Source: Dyella_B sp035277725 (lineage in GTDB: Bacteria > Pseudomonadota > Gammaproteobacteria > Xanthomonadales > Rhodanobacteraceae). From it: a stretch of DNA of 19,917 nt. The stretch covers positions 1 through 19,917 of the forward strand of contig NZ_DATEJY010000074.1 of assembly GCF_035277725.1 (NCBI RefSeq), written 5' to 3'. The notes under the pieces are model-generated. The model had not been told where the DNA came from and ran no database searches. It saw only the letters and a list, made by a program, of their open reading frames with translations. Of this stretch, positions 1-7,656 are shown one piece after another. The position numbers and the translations under genes are program-made. The number at the start of each line of letters is the position of its first letter. Within the stretch, counting starts at the first letter, position 1.

Positions 1-6
1 GCGCCC

Positions 7-945
7 ATGCCTGTTTCCGAATCGCTGTCGAGCCAGACCGAAGCCGTCCGCAGCTTCAATCGCTTTTACACGCGCCAGATCGGCGTGCTCGACGAGGGGC
101 TGCTGGCCAGCCCCTACACCTTGACGCAGGCGCGCGTGCTATTCGAATTGGGTACGCGCAAAGGCGTGACGGCAAGCGAAATCGGCGAGCTGCTGGGATT
201 GGATGCGGGGTATCTCAGCCGCATGGTGCAAGGTTTCATGACGCAAGGCCTGCTGACGCGGAAACCTTCCAAAGAGGACGGCCGCCAATGGCTGCTGTCG
301 CTGACGACCGAAGGGCGCAAAGCGTTTCGCGAATTGGATCGCATGTCGCATCGGCTCACCGAATCCCACTTGTCCCGTCTTTCGGAACCAGGACGCCAGC
401 GCCTGCTGGCATCGATGCAGGAAGTGCAGCGACTGCTCTCGCCCGCCAACGGCAGCAACAAGGTAGTGGTTCGCACGCACCGCATCGGCGACATCGGCTG
501 GGCGATCGAACGCCACGGCCGGCTTTATGCCGATGAATTCGGTTGGAACGGTGAATTCGAAGCCTTGGTCGCCATGTTGTTTGCGCAGTTCGCCAGCAAG
601 CATGATCCGGCCAGGGAGCGCATGTGGGTCGCCGACGTGGATGGCGAACGCGCGGGCTGTGTGTTCGTGGTGCGCAATGCAGATGATCCTTCCGTTGCGC
701 AACTGCGCTGCCTGCTGGTCGATCCGAAAGCGCGCGGCCTTGGCATCGGCAAACGACTGGTCGATGCGTGCATCCGCTTTGCGGCCGAAGCGGGCTATTC
801 AAAGATGCTGCTATGGACCAACGATGTGCTGGTTTCCGCGCGCCGCATCTACCAGGCCACCGGCTTTGCGCTGGTGTCGGAGCAACGGCATCACAGCTTT
901 GGCCATGATCTGGTAGGGCAGGTGTGGGAGCGTTCACTCCCATAA
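7..945 (+). CDS. MarR-family regulator fused to a GNAT acetyltransferase
   Basis: The 312-residue protein has two parts. Residues 1-145 form a MarR-type winged helix (LTQARVLFEL, then TASEIGELLGLDAGYLSRMV as recognition region, then the wing TRKPSKEDGRQW). Residues about 153-312 form a GNAT domain with the acetyl-CoA loop RGLGIGKR at 243-250 and the late GNAT segment ARRIYQATGFALV near 278-290. The family is known as stand-alone MarR/GNAT fusions that bind DNA and acetylate a small molecule or protein; the substrate cannot be read from sequence. The ATG at position 7 gives a complete MarR N-terminus, but sequence upstream of the window is missing, so the start and promoter cannot be checked. 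It has no visible link to the flagellar genes. Confidence 0.9.
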   Translation: MPVSESLSSQTEAVRSFNRFYTRQIGVLDEGLLASPYTLTQARVLFELGTRKGVTASEIGELLGLDAGYLSRMVQGFMTQGLLTRKPSKEDGRQWLLSLTTEGRKAFRELDRMSHRLTESHLSRLSEPGRQRLLASMQEVQRLLSPANGSNKVVVRTHRIGDIGWAIERHGRLYADEFGWNGEFEALVAMLFAQFASKHDPARERMWVADVDGERAGCVFVVRNADDPSVAQLRCLLVDPKARGLGIGKRLVDACIRFAAEAGYSKMLLWTNDVLVSARRIYQATGFALVSEQRHHSFGHDLVGQVWERSLP

Positions 946-965
946 AACCCGGCCTCAAGCGGGAA

Positions 966-1017
966 AAATGTGCTTTATACGTGGCACTTAGCGGCAAATG
1001 TGTCATATACGACACAT
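966..1017 (+). promoter_or_regulatory. Tandem operator-like repeats at the hipB start
   Basis: Two related sites lie exactly 30 bp apart: AAATGTG at 966-972 and 996-1002, each followed by TATACG at 976-981 and 1006-1011. The second site is a perfect inverted repeat, ATGTGTC (998-1004), 6 bp, GACACAT (1011-1017). The first is a degenerate version with GTGC at 970-973 and GCAC at 984-987. HipB-type antitoxins are known to autoregulate through repeated palindromic operators in front of their own gene, so these are the likely binding sites. The second site overlaps the probable hipB start codon. No good -35/-10 pair is visible, although both TATACG blocks could serve as -10 elements. Confidence 0.6.
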
Positions 1018-1273
1018 GACCGCCCTTCCACTCACCCGCCTGGGCCAAGCCATCCGCAGCATGCGCCAGCATCGCGGGCTTACGCAGCAGGCGCTTGCGG
1101 CCCGTGCCGGCGTCCCGCGGCGAAAAGTCATTGAAGGGGAACAGGGCTCCCCCCGCGTAGCCATCGAAACCTATGCCAGGGTTGTGGATGCCGTCGGCGG
1201 TGAGCTGGCCGTTGCCCCGGCTCGGCGGCCCACCTTTGAAGAGCTGAAAGATATCTTCCCCGATGAAGACTAA
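1016..1273 (+). CDS. hipB: HipB-like antitoxin (XRE-family repressor)
   Basis: This is an 85-residue XRE-type helix-turn-helix protein; the DNA-binding motif LTQQALAARAGVPRRKVIEG spans about residues 22-41. It would neutralise the HipA kinase encoded next and repress the operon. The frame is also open from an ATG at 998, but that codon and the next five lie inside the inverted repeat 998-1017, so the ATG at 1016 is preferred. Neither start has a clear Shine-Dalgarno sequence, so initiation may be on a leaderless or very short leader. The stop overlaps the start of hipA by 11 nt, indicating translational coupling. The acidic tail EELKDIFPDED resembles other short HipB proteins. Confidence 0.85.
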   Translation: MTALPLTRLGQAIRSMRQHRGLTQQALAARAGVPRRKVIEGEQGSPRVAIETYARVVDAVGGELAVAPARRPTFEELKDIFPDED

Positions 1274-2465
1274 GGCGTTCGAGCATTTGCGCGTCGGCAC
1301 ACCGCAGGGTGACGCGGGCGTTTTGTCGCGCGAAGTGGGAACGTATTTCTTCCAGTACCACCCATCCATCCCGCCGGCGGCCGAAGTCAGCCTGACCATG
1401 CCGTACCGGATGGAGCAATACCGCAGCGAGCAACTGTTTCCCTTGTTCGAGATGAACATGCCGGAAGGCTACGTTCTGGAGGCATTGCGCAATCGCTTTG
1501 CCAAAGCAGGTCGGTTCGATCCCATGCTGTTGCTGGCGTTGACCGGTCGCGAGGCGGCCATCGGCCGCGTCATGGTTGACGCGCCGGAGCTGCCGTCCGA
1601 TGACTCTGGCAAAGGCGTACCGCTCGCGCAGATTCTCGCCTGGGATGGTGCGGAAGACCTGTTTGCCGAACTCTCGCGCAGATATCTGCGACGAACGGGC
1701 GTATCCGGCGTTCAACCCAAATTGCTCGTGCCGGAGGAAATGCCCGAGGGCGCCTATGGAAAGGCCGCCCCCACAACACGCGAGCTGATCGTCAAAAGCG
1801 CGGACGACAAATTTCCCGGCCTGGCCGTCAACGAGTTTGTCTGCATGAGCATCGCCAAGGCGGCGAGTATTCCCGTGCCGGAGTTCCATCTCTCGGAAAA
1901 CCGGCAGTTGTTCGTGACGCGGCGCTTCGACCGCACCGCCGAAGGGGCGGCCTTGGGGTTCGAAGACATGGCCGTTCTGATGGGCAGATCCACGACCGAC
2001 AAGTACAAGAGCAGCTACAGCCAGATCGCCACGGCATTGAATATGTTCTGCGCGCCGGAGCACAAGGCGCAGGCATCAGCGCAGCTATTCGATCAAGTCG
2101 TGCTGTCCTGCATCGTTGGCAATGGCGATGCGCACCTGAAGAATTTCGGCGTGCTGTATACCCATCCCTTGGCCGGCGACGTTCGCATGGCACCGGCCTA
2201 CGACATCGTCAACACCACCACTTACATTCCCGAGGATGGGCTTGCACTGTCGTTGAAGGGCACACGCAACCTGTTTCTTGCCCGGGTGGAACTCATGGTA
2301 TTCGCCCAGGACTGTGGCATCGGCAACCCACGCGAGCGCATCGTCAACATCCTGGCGGTCTGCGAGACGACGCTCGCCGTCCATGCAGCGTTGCTTGAAG
2401 ACTTTCCGGAACTTGAAGCCGCCATCCGGCGCGGGTTGGAACAATTCCTAGTCACTTATGCTTGA
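1263..2465 (+). CDS. hipA: HipA-family serine/threonine kinase toxin
   Basis: At 400 residues this is a near full-length HipA (the E. coli protein has 440). The N-terminal subdomain covers about residues 1-105 (SLTMPYR, MPEGYVLEAL). The kinase core carries SGVQPKL at 148-154, matching the P-loop region that holds the autophosphorylated serine in E. coli HipA. It also has IVKSADDKFPGLAVNEF at 176-192, the catalytic GNGDAHLKN at 286-294 (D289, N294) and the metal-binding AYD at 312-314. HipA kinases are known to phosphorylate glutamyl-tRNA synthetase or related targets and induce dormancy; the target here is unknown. All core motifs are present, so the toxin looks active. It overlaps hipB by 11 nt and faces the flagellar operon tail to tail. 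Confidence 0.93.
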   Translation: MKTKAFEHLRVGTPQGDAGVLSREVGTYFFQYHPSIPPAAEVSLTMPYRMEQYRSEQLFPLFEMNMPEGYVLEALRNRFAKAGRFDPMLLLALTGREAAIGRVMVDAPELPSDDSGKGVPLAQILAWDGAEDLFAELSRRYLRRTGVSGVQPKLLVPEEMPEGAYGKAAPTTRELIVKSADDKFPGLAVNEFVCMSIAKAASIPVPEFHLSENRQLFVTRRFDRTAEGAALGFEDMAVLMGRSTTDKYKSSYSQIATALNMFCAPEHKAQASAQLFDQVVLSCIVGNGDAHLKNFGVLYTHPLAGDVRMAPAYDIVNTTTYIPEDGLALSLKGTRNLFLARVELMVFAQDCGIGNPRERIVNILAVCETTLAVHAALLEDFPELEAAIRRGLEQFLVTYA

Positions 2466-2479
2466 GCAACGCCACGTAA

Positions 2480-2598
2480 GCTGGGATGAAAATGTAGGCT
2501 GGGGTGAGCGGAATGCGAACCCCACCATTCCGGAGGCTTGCAGGCCATGTTGGGGTTCGGCGAGCCTCACCCCAACCTACGTTCATCCCAGCCTACAT
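2480..2598. repeat. Compound REP-type palindrome between hipA and the methyltransferase gene
   Basis: The segments 2480-2508 and 2566-2592 are reverse complements apart from a 2-nt bulge (AATG against CG) and one C/T difference, giving a stem of about 27 bp. Inside lie further GGGGT/ACCCC hairpins of the family seen at 10456-10530, 15296-15325 and 16735-16770. The element fills the gap between two convergent genes, so it may act as a bidirectional transcription or mRNA-3'-end barrier, though no uridine tract marks a classical terminator. Confidence 0.75.
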
Positions 2599-2603
2599 GG
2601 CTG

Positions 2604-3323
2604 TCACATCAGCTTGAACAGCTTCCCCGGCACGTTCTGAAAGCCGGTGGCGCTCGCCAGCATGGTGCCGCGCTGATACGAGAAATTCTTGTCCGTGGTC
2701 GGCTGGAAGAATTCGATGAAATCAAGGCTGCGCTTGCCGAGCACGAAGCCGCCGATCAATGGCGGATTGACGGCATACATCATCGGCACCAATGCCATCA
2801 TCGAGCTGGCAGGTACGCCGATCAGGTGTTCTTCCAGATCGCCGCTTTGCTGGCTGTGTTGCGGGTAGAACCACAGCGGGGTGCTGATGAAAAGGAAGGC
2901 GTTTTCGCCCATGCTGGTGAGCAGGGTGCGCAGCAGCCACTTGGCGGTTTCGGCGTTGAGATGCTCGATCACGTCGAGCAGGCAGATGATGTTGTAGCTG
3001 GCAAGACGATCGGAAGGAATGCTTTGCGCCAGGCCGTGCCAGGCGTTGCGATAAATCTTTCGCTCGAACAGAGACGGGTTATTGAAAGCGCCTTCGAAAC
3101 CGTCCACCGCATCGACCGACCAATGCTGGGTCGCCGGGTGGCTCTTGAGCAATTCGCCCAGGCCACCCTTGCCGAAGCCGATATCCAGCACTTCGACGTC
3201 GGCGGCGTTGTCCTGCATGATGTGGAAGATCAGCTCTTTCGGCGCCGCCGATTCGCCACCTGGCACCAGCTGCGTGTCGACGGTATCGATCTGTTGATAG
3301 TCTTTGAGAACTTGCCGCAGCAT
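2604..3323 (-). CDS. Class I SAM-dependent methyltransferase at the end of the flagellar operon
   Basis: The 239-residue protein has the class I methyltransferase fold: motif I VLDIGFGKGG at 45-54, acidic residues in SVDAVDGF at 69-76 for ribose binding, LLDVIEHL at 115-122 and the following strand FLFISTPLWFYP at 143-154. It starts 26 nt downstream of flgL on the same strand with an AAGG ribosome-binding site about 10 nt before the ATG, so it probably belongs to the flg transcript. The substrate is not evident. Related polar-flagellated bacteria carry methyltransferases and other flagellin-glycan genes just beyond flgL, so modification of a flagellin glycan or protein is a reasonable inference, not a demonstration. 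No signal peptide or membrane segment is seen. Confidence 0.85.
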   Translation of the reverse strand: MLRQVLKDYQQIDTVDTQLVPGGESAAPKELIFHIMQDNAADVEVLDIGFGKGGLGELLKSHPATQHWSVDAVDGFEGAFNNPSLFERKIYRNAWHGLAQSIPSDRLASYNIICLLDVIEHLNAETAKWLLRTLLTSMGENAFLFISTPLWFYPQHSQQSGDLEEHLIGVPASSMMALVPMMYAVNPPLIGGFVLGKRSLDFIEFFQPTTDKNFSYQRGTMLASATGFQNVPGKLFKLM

Positions 3324-3349
3324 GACGTGGCCTTGGGTAAATAAATCGA

Positions 3350-4588
3350 TTAACGCAGGTAGTCGAACAGGCTGGTGCCCTGGATCTTGGCGAACACCTG
3401 CTGCGACGCCTGCAACGCCGTGGATTGCAGCGAGAGATTGCTGATGGCCGAGGCCATGTCGACGTTCTGCACGTCGGACAGGGCGCTCTTGTAGGTGATG
3501 CTGAGGTCGGAATAGGCGCTGCTCTGCTGCTGCAGCGTATCGATGCGGCTGCCGACGGAAACCTGCGCATTGGACACGGCATTCATCGACTGGTTGAGCG
3601 ATTCAAGCTGGCGGTTGAGCGTGTTGGTGATGGACGTCGAACTGCCGCCGCTCTGCAGGGCGGTGATCATGTTGTTGAGCGTGGTGAACACGTCCTGCGT
3701 GTTCGATGCGTTGTCCGACTGCACCTTGACCGTGTCGCCCGCGTTCGGCGTGCCGCTCATGTTGATGGTGATGCCGTTGAAGCTGATGCTGCCGCCATCG
3801 GTATAGCTGCCGGTAACCGGGTTGCCGCTGCTGTCGGTGACCGGATTGCCGGCCGCGTCGGTCACGCTGTAGGTCCCGTTAGCGCCGAAGGTGATGGTGT
3901 CGTTGACCGGTCCGGATGCGGTTGCGGCACTCCATGCCGCGGTATTGGTAACACTATTGGAGCCCACCACCAGCGTGCCGGTGTTGCTGCTGGTCGCGCT
4001 GGCCACGAACGAGCCGTTGCCCGCCGCCAGGTTCATGAAGATGTCGCTGCCGGAATCGCTGCTGGCGACCTGCAAGCCGCTACCGATCGCGGTAAAGGAT
4101 TGCTGGTCGTTGCCCGCATACGTGACCGCGCCCGTACTGGTGTTCGACACGAACGGCGTATTGGTGGTGCTGGTTCCTGCAAACAGTGCCTGGCCGTTGC
4201 CATCGGTAGTATTGGCAAGCTGCACCAGCTGATCGCGGTATTGCGTCAGCTGCGTGGCCATGTTGTTGAGATCGGCGGACGACATGGCGCCGTTGATCGC
4301 GCCCAGGGCAATGTCGTTCACGCTGCTCAGCAGATTGTTGACGGTGGTGAGCGTGGTCGATTCGGTCGAAAGACGCGTATTGGCCGCATTGATGTTGCTG
4401 CCGTACTGCGTGTTCTGCGCAAGGATGTGGCTGAGCTGCACCACTTGCGCGGCGCCGGTGGGATTGTCCGACGCCACGTTGATGGCATTGCCGGTGCTGA
4501 TTTCGTTTTGCGTCTGCGCCAGCGCACTTTGCTGGTCGAGCATGGTGTTGAGCTGCTGCTGGTACATCCAGGAAGTCGAGATGCGCAT
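3350..4588 (-). CDS. flgL: Flagellar hook-filament junction protein 2 (HAP3)
   Basis: FlgL forms the second ring between hook and filament and is exported by the flagellar type III system. The 412-residue sequence has the flagellin-like N-terminal coiled coil (MRISTSWMYQQQLNTML to about residue 130) and C-terminal coil (about 295-412, ending TSLFDYLR). The middle holds extra beta-rich domains, making it about 95 residues longer than the E. coli protein (317). Residues 205-290 (TITFGANGTYSVTD to AGDTVKV) match a module in FlgK upstream. The gene follows flgK by 15 nt with a GAGCAGGG ribosome-binding site in the gap. It should be the second-last gene of the flgB operon and a client of FlgN. Confidence 0.96.
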   Translation of the reverse strand: MRISTSWMYQQQLNTMLDQQSALAQTQNEISTGNAINVASDNPTGAAQVVQLSHILAQNTQYGSNINAANTRLSTESTTLTTVNNLLSSVNDIALGAINGAMSSADLNNMATQLTQYRDQLVQLANTTDGNGQALFAGTSTTNTPFVSNTSTGAVTYAGNDQQSFTAIGSGLQVASSDSGSDIFMNLAAGNGSFVASATSSNTGTLVVGSNSVTNTAAWSAATASGPVNDTITFGANGTYSVTDAAGNPVTDSSGNPVTGSYTDGGSISFNGITINMSGTPNAGDTVKVQSDNASNTQDVFTTLNNMITALQSGGSSTSITNTLNRQLESLNQSMNAVSNAQVSVGSRIDTLQQQSSAYSDLSITYKSALSDVQNVDMASAISNLSLQSTALQASQQVFAKIQGTSLFDYLR

Positions 4589-4603
4589 CGTAAAACCCTG
4601 CTC

Positions 4604-6499
4604 TTAGCCGTTCTGAAGGGCGGTGATCAGACTGGTGAAGATCTGCTCGGCGGTGGAGATCACTTGCGCCGAAGCCTGGTAAGCCTGCTGGAACTGCACC
4701 ATGTTGGCCGCCTCCTGGTTGAGGTTGACGCCGGCATAGCTCTGCTGCGTGCCCATGGCCTGGTTGTAGATATTCGTTTGCGTCGTGAGATCGGCGCTGG
4801 CCAAGCTACCGGCGCTGCCGATCTGCGCGGTGAGGTTGGCGTAGTTGGCGATCACCGAGGTTTTGCCCCCATTGGTCACGCCGCTATTGGACAACGCAGC
4901 CAATGACAGCGCATTGCTGTTGTCGTTGAGGCCATTGGTATTGGCTGCCACCTTGAACGTGTCGCCGCTGGCGGGTGCGCCGGTCAGGCTCAGGCTCCAA
5001 CCATCGGCGGTGATCGGTTGTCCCGACGTGTACGTGCCGGTGGTGGTATTACCTGCGCCATCGGTAATCGAGTAATTGCCACCCGCGCCGAACGTGATGG
5101 TGGCACCCGCAAGCAGATTGCTGTTCGCCGAATTGGTCACGCTGACCGAACCCGCTTTGCCGGTACCGGTGTTGCTCGTGCCTGCCGACGCCGTCAGCGC
5201 GGCAGCGGCGGCAATGCCGCTCGGATCGGTCATCGCGACCGACAGCGACGTCGATGCACTGCGCGTCGGTTCGATTTCGTAGCTGTCACCGGTCTGCGCC
5301 GTGCCCGATACGCTGAAGGTGAGGCCATCCGCGAACAGCGTGCCGTTGCCGTTGGCGGTAAGCGCCACGTTCTGGCCGCTCGTTGTCGATAGCGTCCAGC
5401 CGTTGGTGCCGGTACCTGCACCGGTGTAGCGCAGCAGGTAGTCGGACGTGGTGAGCTGCGATACGTTGCTTACCGATGCTGCTACCGTTGCACCGCCAGA
5501 AGCATTTTTGCTCGACGGCAGCACCGTTGGCGAGCCGAGGCTGAAAATGGGCTGGCCTTGTTGGCCGTTGAGATCCAGGCCCGCTGCCTGCTGACCGTTG
5601 ACGCTGGTCGCCAGTGCAATCGCCGATTGCCCCAGCGCGTTTTGCGCAGGCTGCAGCACGGTATCGCGATAGTTCACCAACGCACCCAGCGTGCCGCCGC
5701 TCAGCTGCGAGGTGATGTCGTTGCCGGCGCTGTCGTACACATCGGTGCTGCCTGGATCGTATTGATTGGCGCCACTGGACAGCGCATACGATTGTGCGCC
5801 GCTTACCAACGTGCCGCCGGCCGAGGTGTAGACGCTGATCGAGCCGTCGCTGTTGGTCGATGCCGAAATACCGGTCAGCCCGGACAACTGCTGTACCAGC
5901 GTGTCACGTTGATCGAGCAACGCATTCGGATTGCCGGTGCTGCCGGCCTGCAGGATCTGGTTGTTGAGCTTGGCGATCTGCGACGCCAGCGTGTTGATGC
6001 TGCCGACCGTACCGCCGATCTGTTGATTGACCTGCGCCGACTGCGTGCTGAGCTGCTGGCCGAGCGTGTTGAACACTTGGGTCAGCGAGGAAGCGCTGCC
6101 CAGCGCTGCTTGCCGCACCGAGGATGAACTCGGCGAATTGGCCACGCTGCTGAAGCCGCTGTAGAGATTGTCCAGCGCCGTCTGCAGGTTGCCGCTGTTG
6201 GCGAGAAAGCCGTTGAGCGCGGTGGTGAGCGTATTGGTGGTGGTCGCACCCTGCAGGTTGCTGTTGCTGCTCCACACCGCCTGCGTCAGGTATTGGCTGT
6301 AGGCACGCTGCACAGCCGTGACGTTCACGCCGGAGCCGATCGTGTACTGGCCGTTGCTTTGCCCGATCGTTTCCGACTGCAGCACGCTTTCTTCGCTGTA
6401 GCCGCTGGTGCTGGCGTTGGCGATGTTGTTGCTGACCGTGCTCAGCGCGACCTGGGCCGCGTTGAGACCGGAAATGCCGATGTTGAGGATGCTGGACAT
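4604..6499 (-). CDS. flgK: Flagellar hook-filament junction protein 1 (HAP1)
   Basis: FlgK sits on the completed hook and starts the junction with the filament. The 631-residue protein begins with the rod/hook-family motif (NIGISGLNAAQVALSTVSNN, then NIANASTSGY, residues 6-34). It ends with the matching C-terminal helix EAANMVQFQQAYQASAQVIS at 596-615. The middle holds two copies of a beta module at about 353-409 and 445-518 (each ending in SGT or TGAP, then GD), related to residues 205-290 of FlgL. It is longer than E. coli FlgK (547) because of this middle. An AAGGA lies about 13 nt before the ATG. A 100-nt gap holding a palindromic repeat separates it from flgJ. Confidence 0.96.
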   Translation of the reverse strand: MSSILNIGISGLNAAQVALSTVSNNIANASTSGYSEESVLQSETIGQSNGQYTIGSGVNVTAVQRAYSQYLTQAVWSSNSNLQGATTTNTLTTALNGFLANSGNLQTALDNLYSGFSSVANSPSSSSVRQAALGSASSLTQVFNTLGQQLSTQSAQVNQQIGGTVGSINTLASQIAKLNNQILQAGSTGNPNALLDQRDTLVQQLSGLTGISASTNSDGSISVYTSAGGTLVSGAQSYALSSGANQYDPGSTDVYDSAGNDITSQLSGGTLGALVNYRDTVLQPAQNALGQSAIALATSVNGQQAAGLDLNGQQGQPIFSLGSPTVLPSSKNASGGATVAASVSNVSQLTTSDYLLRYTGAGTGTNGWTLSTTSGQNVALTANGNGTLFADGLTFSVSGTAQTGDSYEIEPTRSASTSLSVAMTDPSGIAAAAALTASAGTSNTGTGKAGSVSVTNSANSNLLAGATITFGAGGNYSITDGAGNTTTGTYTSGQPITADGWSLSLTGAPASGDTFKVAANTNGLNDNSNALSLAALSNSGVTNGGKTSVIANYANLTAQIGSAGSLASADLTTQTNIYNQAMGTQQSYAGVNLNQEAANMVQFQQAYQASAQVISTAEQIFTSLITALQNG

Positions 6500-6540
6500 G
6501 GAGTGGGCATTTCCTTGGGTCAGTAACGGATTTGCCGTGC

Positions 6541-6568
6541 CGTCATGCCGGCCTGCGCCGGAATGATG
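6541..6568. repeat. Diverged REP hairpin between flgJ and flgK
   Basis: CGTCAT (6541-6546) and ATGATG (6563-6568) flank CCGGC-CTGC-GCCGG (6548-6561), making one stem with a single mismatch and one wobble. It is a degenerate copy of the CGTCATTCCGGC family whose two best copies are at 16816-16845 and 16906-16935. Confidence 0.6.
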
Positions 6569-6599
6569 GCGGCGAGAAAGGGTGATACCCGTCGGCTAG

Positions 6600-7553
6600 T
6601 CATAAATTCGGCACCCCCACCGATTTCTTGAGCGCATCCAGGGCCTGCCGCATGACGCTGCTGTTGGCGATGGCCGCCACCTTGCCGGCGTACGACGGGT
6701 CGGTGGCATAGCCGCCCTCGACCAACGCGCGGGCATAGCCCAGCACGTCGTCGCCGTGGCCGAGCGCGCTGGCGTAGCGCGGGTCCTTGCCGATCAGGTC
6801 GGCGTAGTCGGCCAGCGATTCGGCCGTCGATTGATAGGAACGGAATTGCGCCTGCTTGCGGACGGCAATGCCGCCTTCGTATTCCACCGTCGGCACGTTC
6901 ACGCGCGAACCGCCCCAGCCACCGCCGGCCTTGATGCCGAACAGGTTGAAGCTGCTGCTGCCGTCGGCATGCGTGGGCATGTGCTTGCCCCATTGCGTTT
7001 CCAGTGCAGCCTGCGCCAGCACGGTGCGCACCGACAAGCCCAGTTCCTTCGCCACGATGCTGGCCTGCGGCGCGAGTTCGCGCACGAAGGCTTCGGCATC
7101 CTGCGGCACCCATGCCAGCGCCTTGCGCGCCGCCGATTGCGTGGCATCGGCGAGGTCGAACAAGCGTTGCTTCCAGTTGTCGACGAGGCCGGCAGCATTC
7201 GGGTCTACCCCGCCAGTCTTGCTCGCATCGCCTTGGCCATGGCCGCCGAGCTGATGGATCAGCAAATCGGCAATGCCCAGCCCTTTGCCATGCTGGGAAA
7301 GATTCAGTGAAAGCTGCTGGTCATACATGTCCTGCCAGGCATCGGTGGCCTGGCTTTCGAACAAGGGATCGCCGAAGTTCGCCTCGCGCATCGACTTCAG
7401 CAGCATCTCGGTGAACATCGACTCGAATTGCTTGGCGACGGCTGGCAACGCGGCATTGCTGTCGGTATCGGCTTGATGGCGCAGCGCGCTGAACCCGGAC
7501 AGGTCGGTCCAGGTATTCAGTGTTTGGGCCGCGACGTTGCCGATGTCAGCCAT
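6600..7553 (-). CDS. flgJ: Rod-cap protein and peptidoglycan hydrolase
   Basis: FlgJ caps the growing rod and opens the peptidoglycan for it. The 317-residue protein has both known parts. The N-terminal rod-cap domain covers residues 35-100 (QFESMFTEMLLKSMREA at 42-58). The C-terminal glucosaminidase-type (GH73) domain covers about 155-310, with the catalytic glutamate E185 in AALETQWGKH and the FNLFGIKA motif at 202-209. Its length equals the usual dual-domain form. The ATG is preceded by only a weak GGTGA signal, and a 103-nt gap with a double hairpin separates it from flgI. Confidence 0.95.
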   Translation of the reverse strand: MADIGNVAAQTLNTWTDLSGFSALRHQADTDSNAALPAVAKQFESMFTEMLLKSMREANFGDPLFESQATDAWQDMYDQQLSLNLSQHGKGLGIADLLIHQLGGHGQGDASKTGGVDPNAAGLVDNWKQRLFDLADATQSAARKALAWVPQDAEAFVRELAPQASIVAKELGLSVRTVLAQAALETQWGKHMPTHADGSSSFNLFGIKAGGGWGGSRVNVPTVEYEGGIAVRKQAQFRSYQSTAESLADYADLIGKDPRYASALGHGDDVLGYARALVEGGYATDPSYAGKVAAIANSSVMRQALDALKKSVGVPNL

Positions 7554-7570
7554 TAGATCACCGTCGAACG

Positions 7571-7639
7571 CGCAGGCTGGGATGACAATCCCAGCATGTT
7601 TGGGTTTGGCGAAGCTGGGATTTCATCCCAGCCTACGTG
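7571..7639. repeat. Double REP hairpin between flgI and flgJ
   Basis: Two perfect hairpins stand side by side: GCTGGGAT (7576-7583) with ATCCCAGC (7588-7595), and GCTGGGAT (7614-7621) with ATCCCAGC (7625-7632). The outer halves GCAGGCTGGGAT and ATCCCAGCCTACG can also pair across the whole unit. It is a variant of the family with GGTTGGGGT arms elsewhere in the window. Confidence 0.75.
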
Positions 7640-7656
7640 ATGTGCAAGGTTGCTCA

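Noticed and set aside
998..1015. ATG at 998 as hipB start
   Set aside because: The six extra codons are the left arm and centre of the operator palindrome; the protein aligns with HipB from 1016. It is not fully excluded, since neither start has a good ribosome-binding site.
2538..3344. 268-codon open frame on the plus strand
   Set aside because: Antisense to the methyltransferase gene, whose SAM motifs show that the minus strand is coding.
3425..4906. 493-codon open frame on the plus strand
   Set aside because: Antisense to flgL and the end of flgK, with the same composition bias and no recognisable domain.
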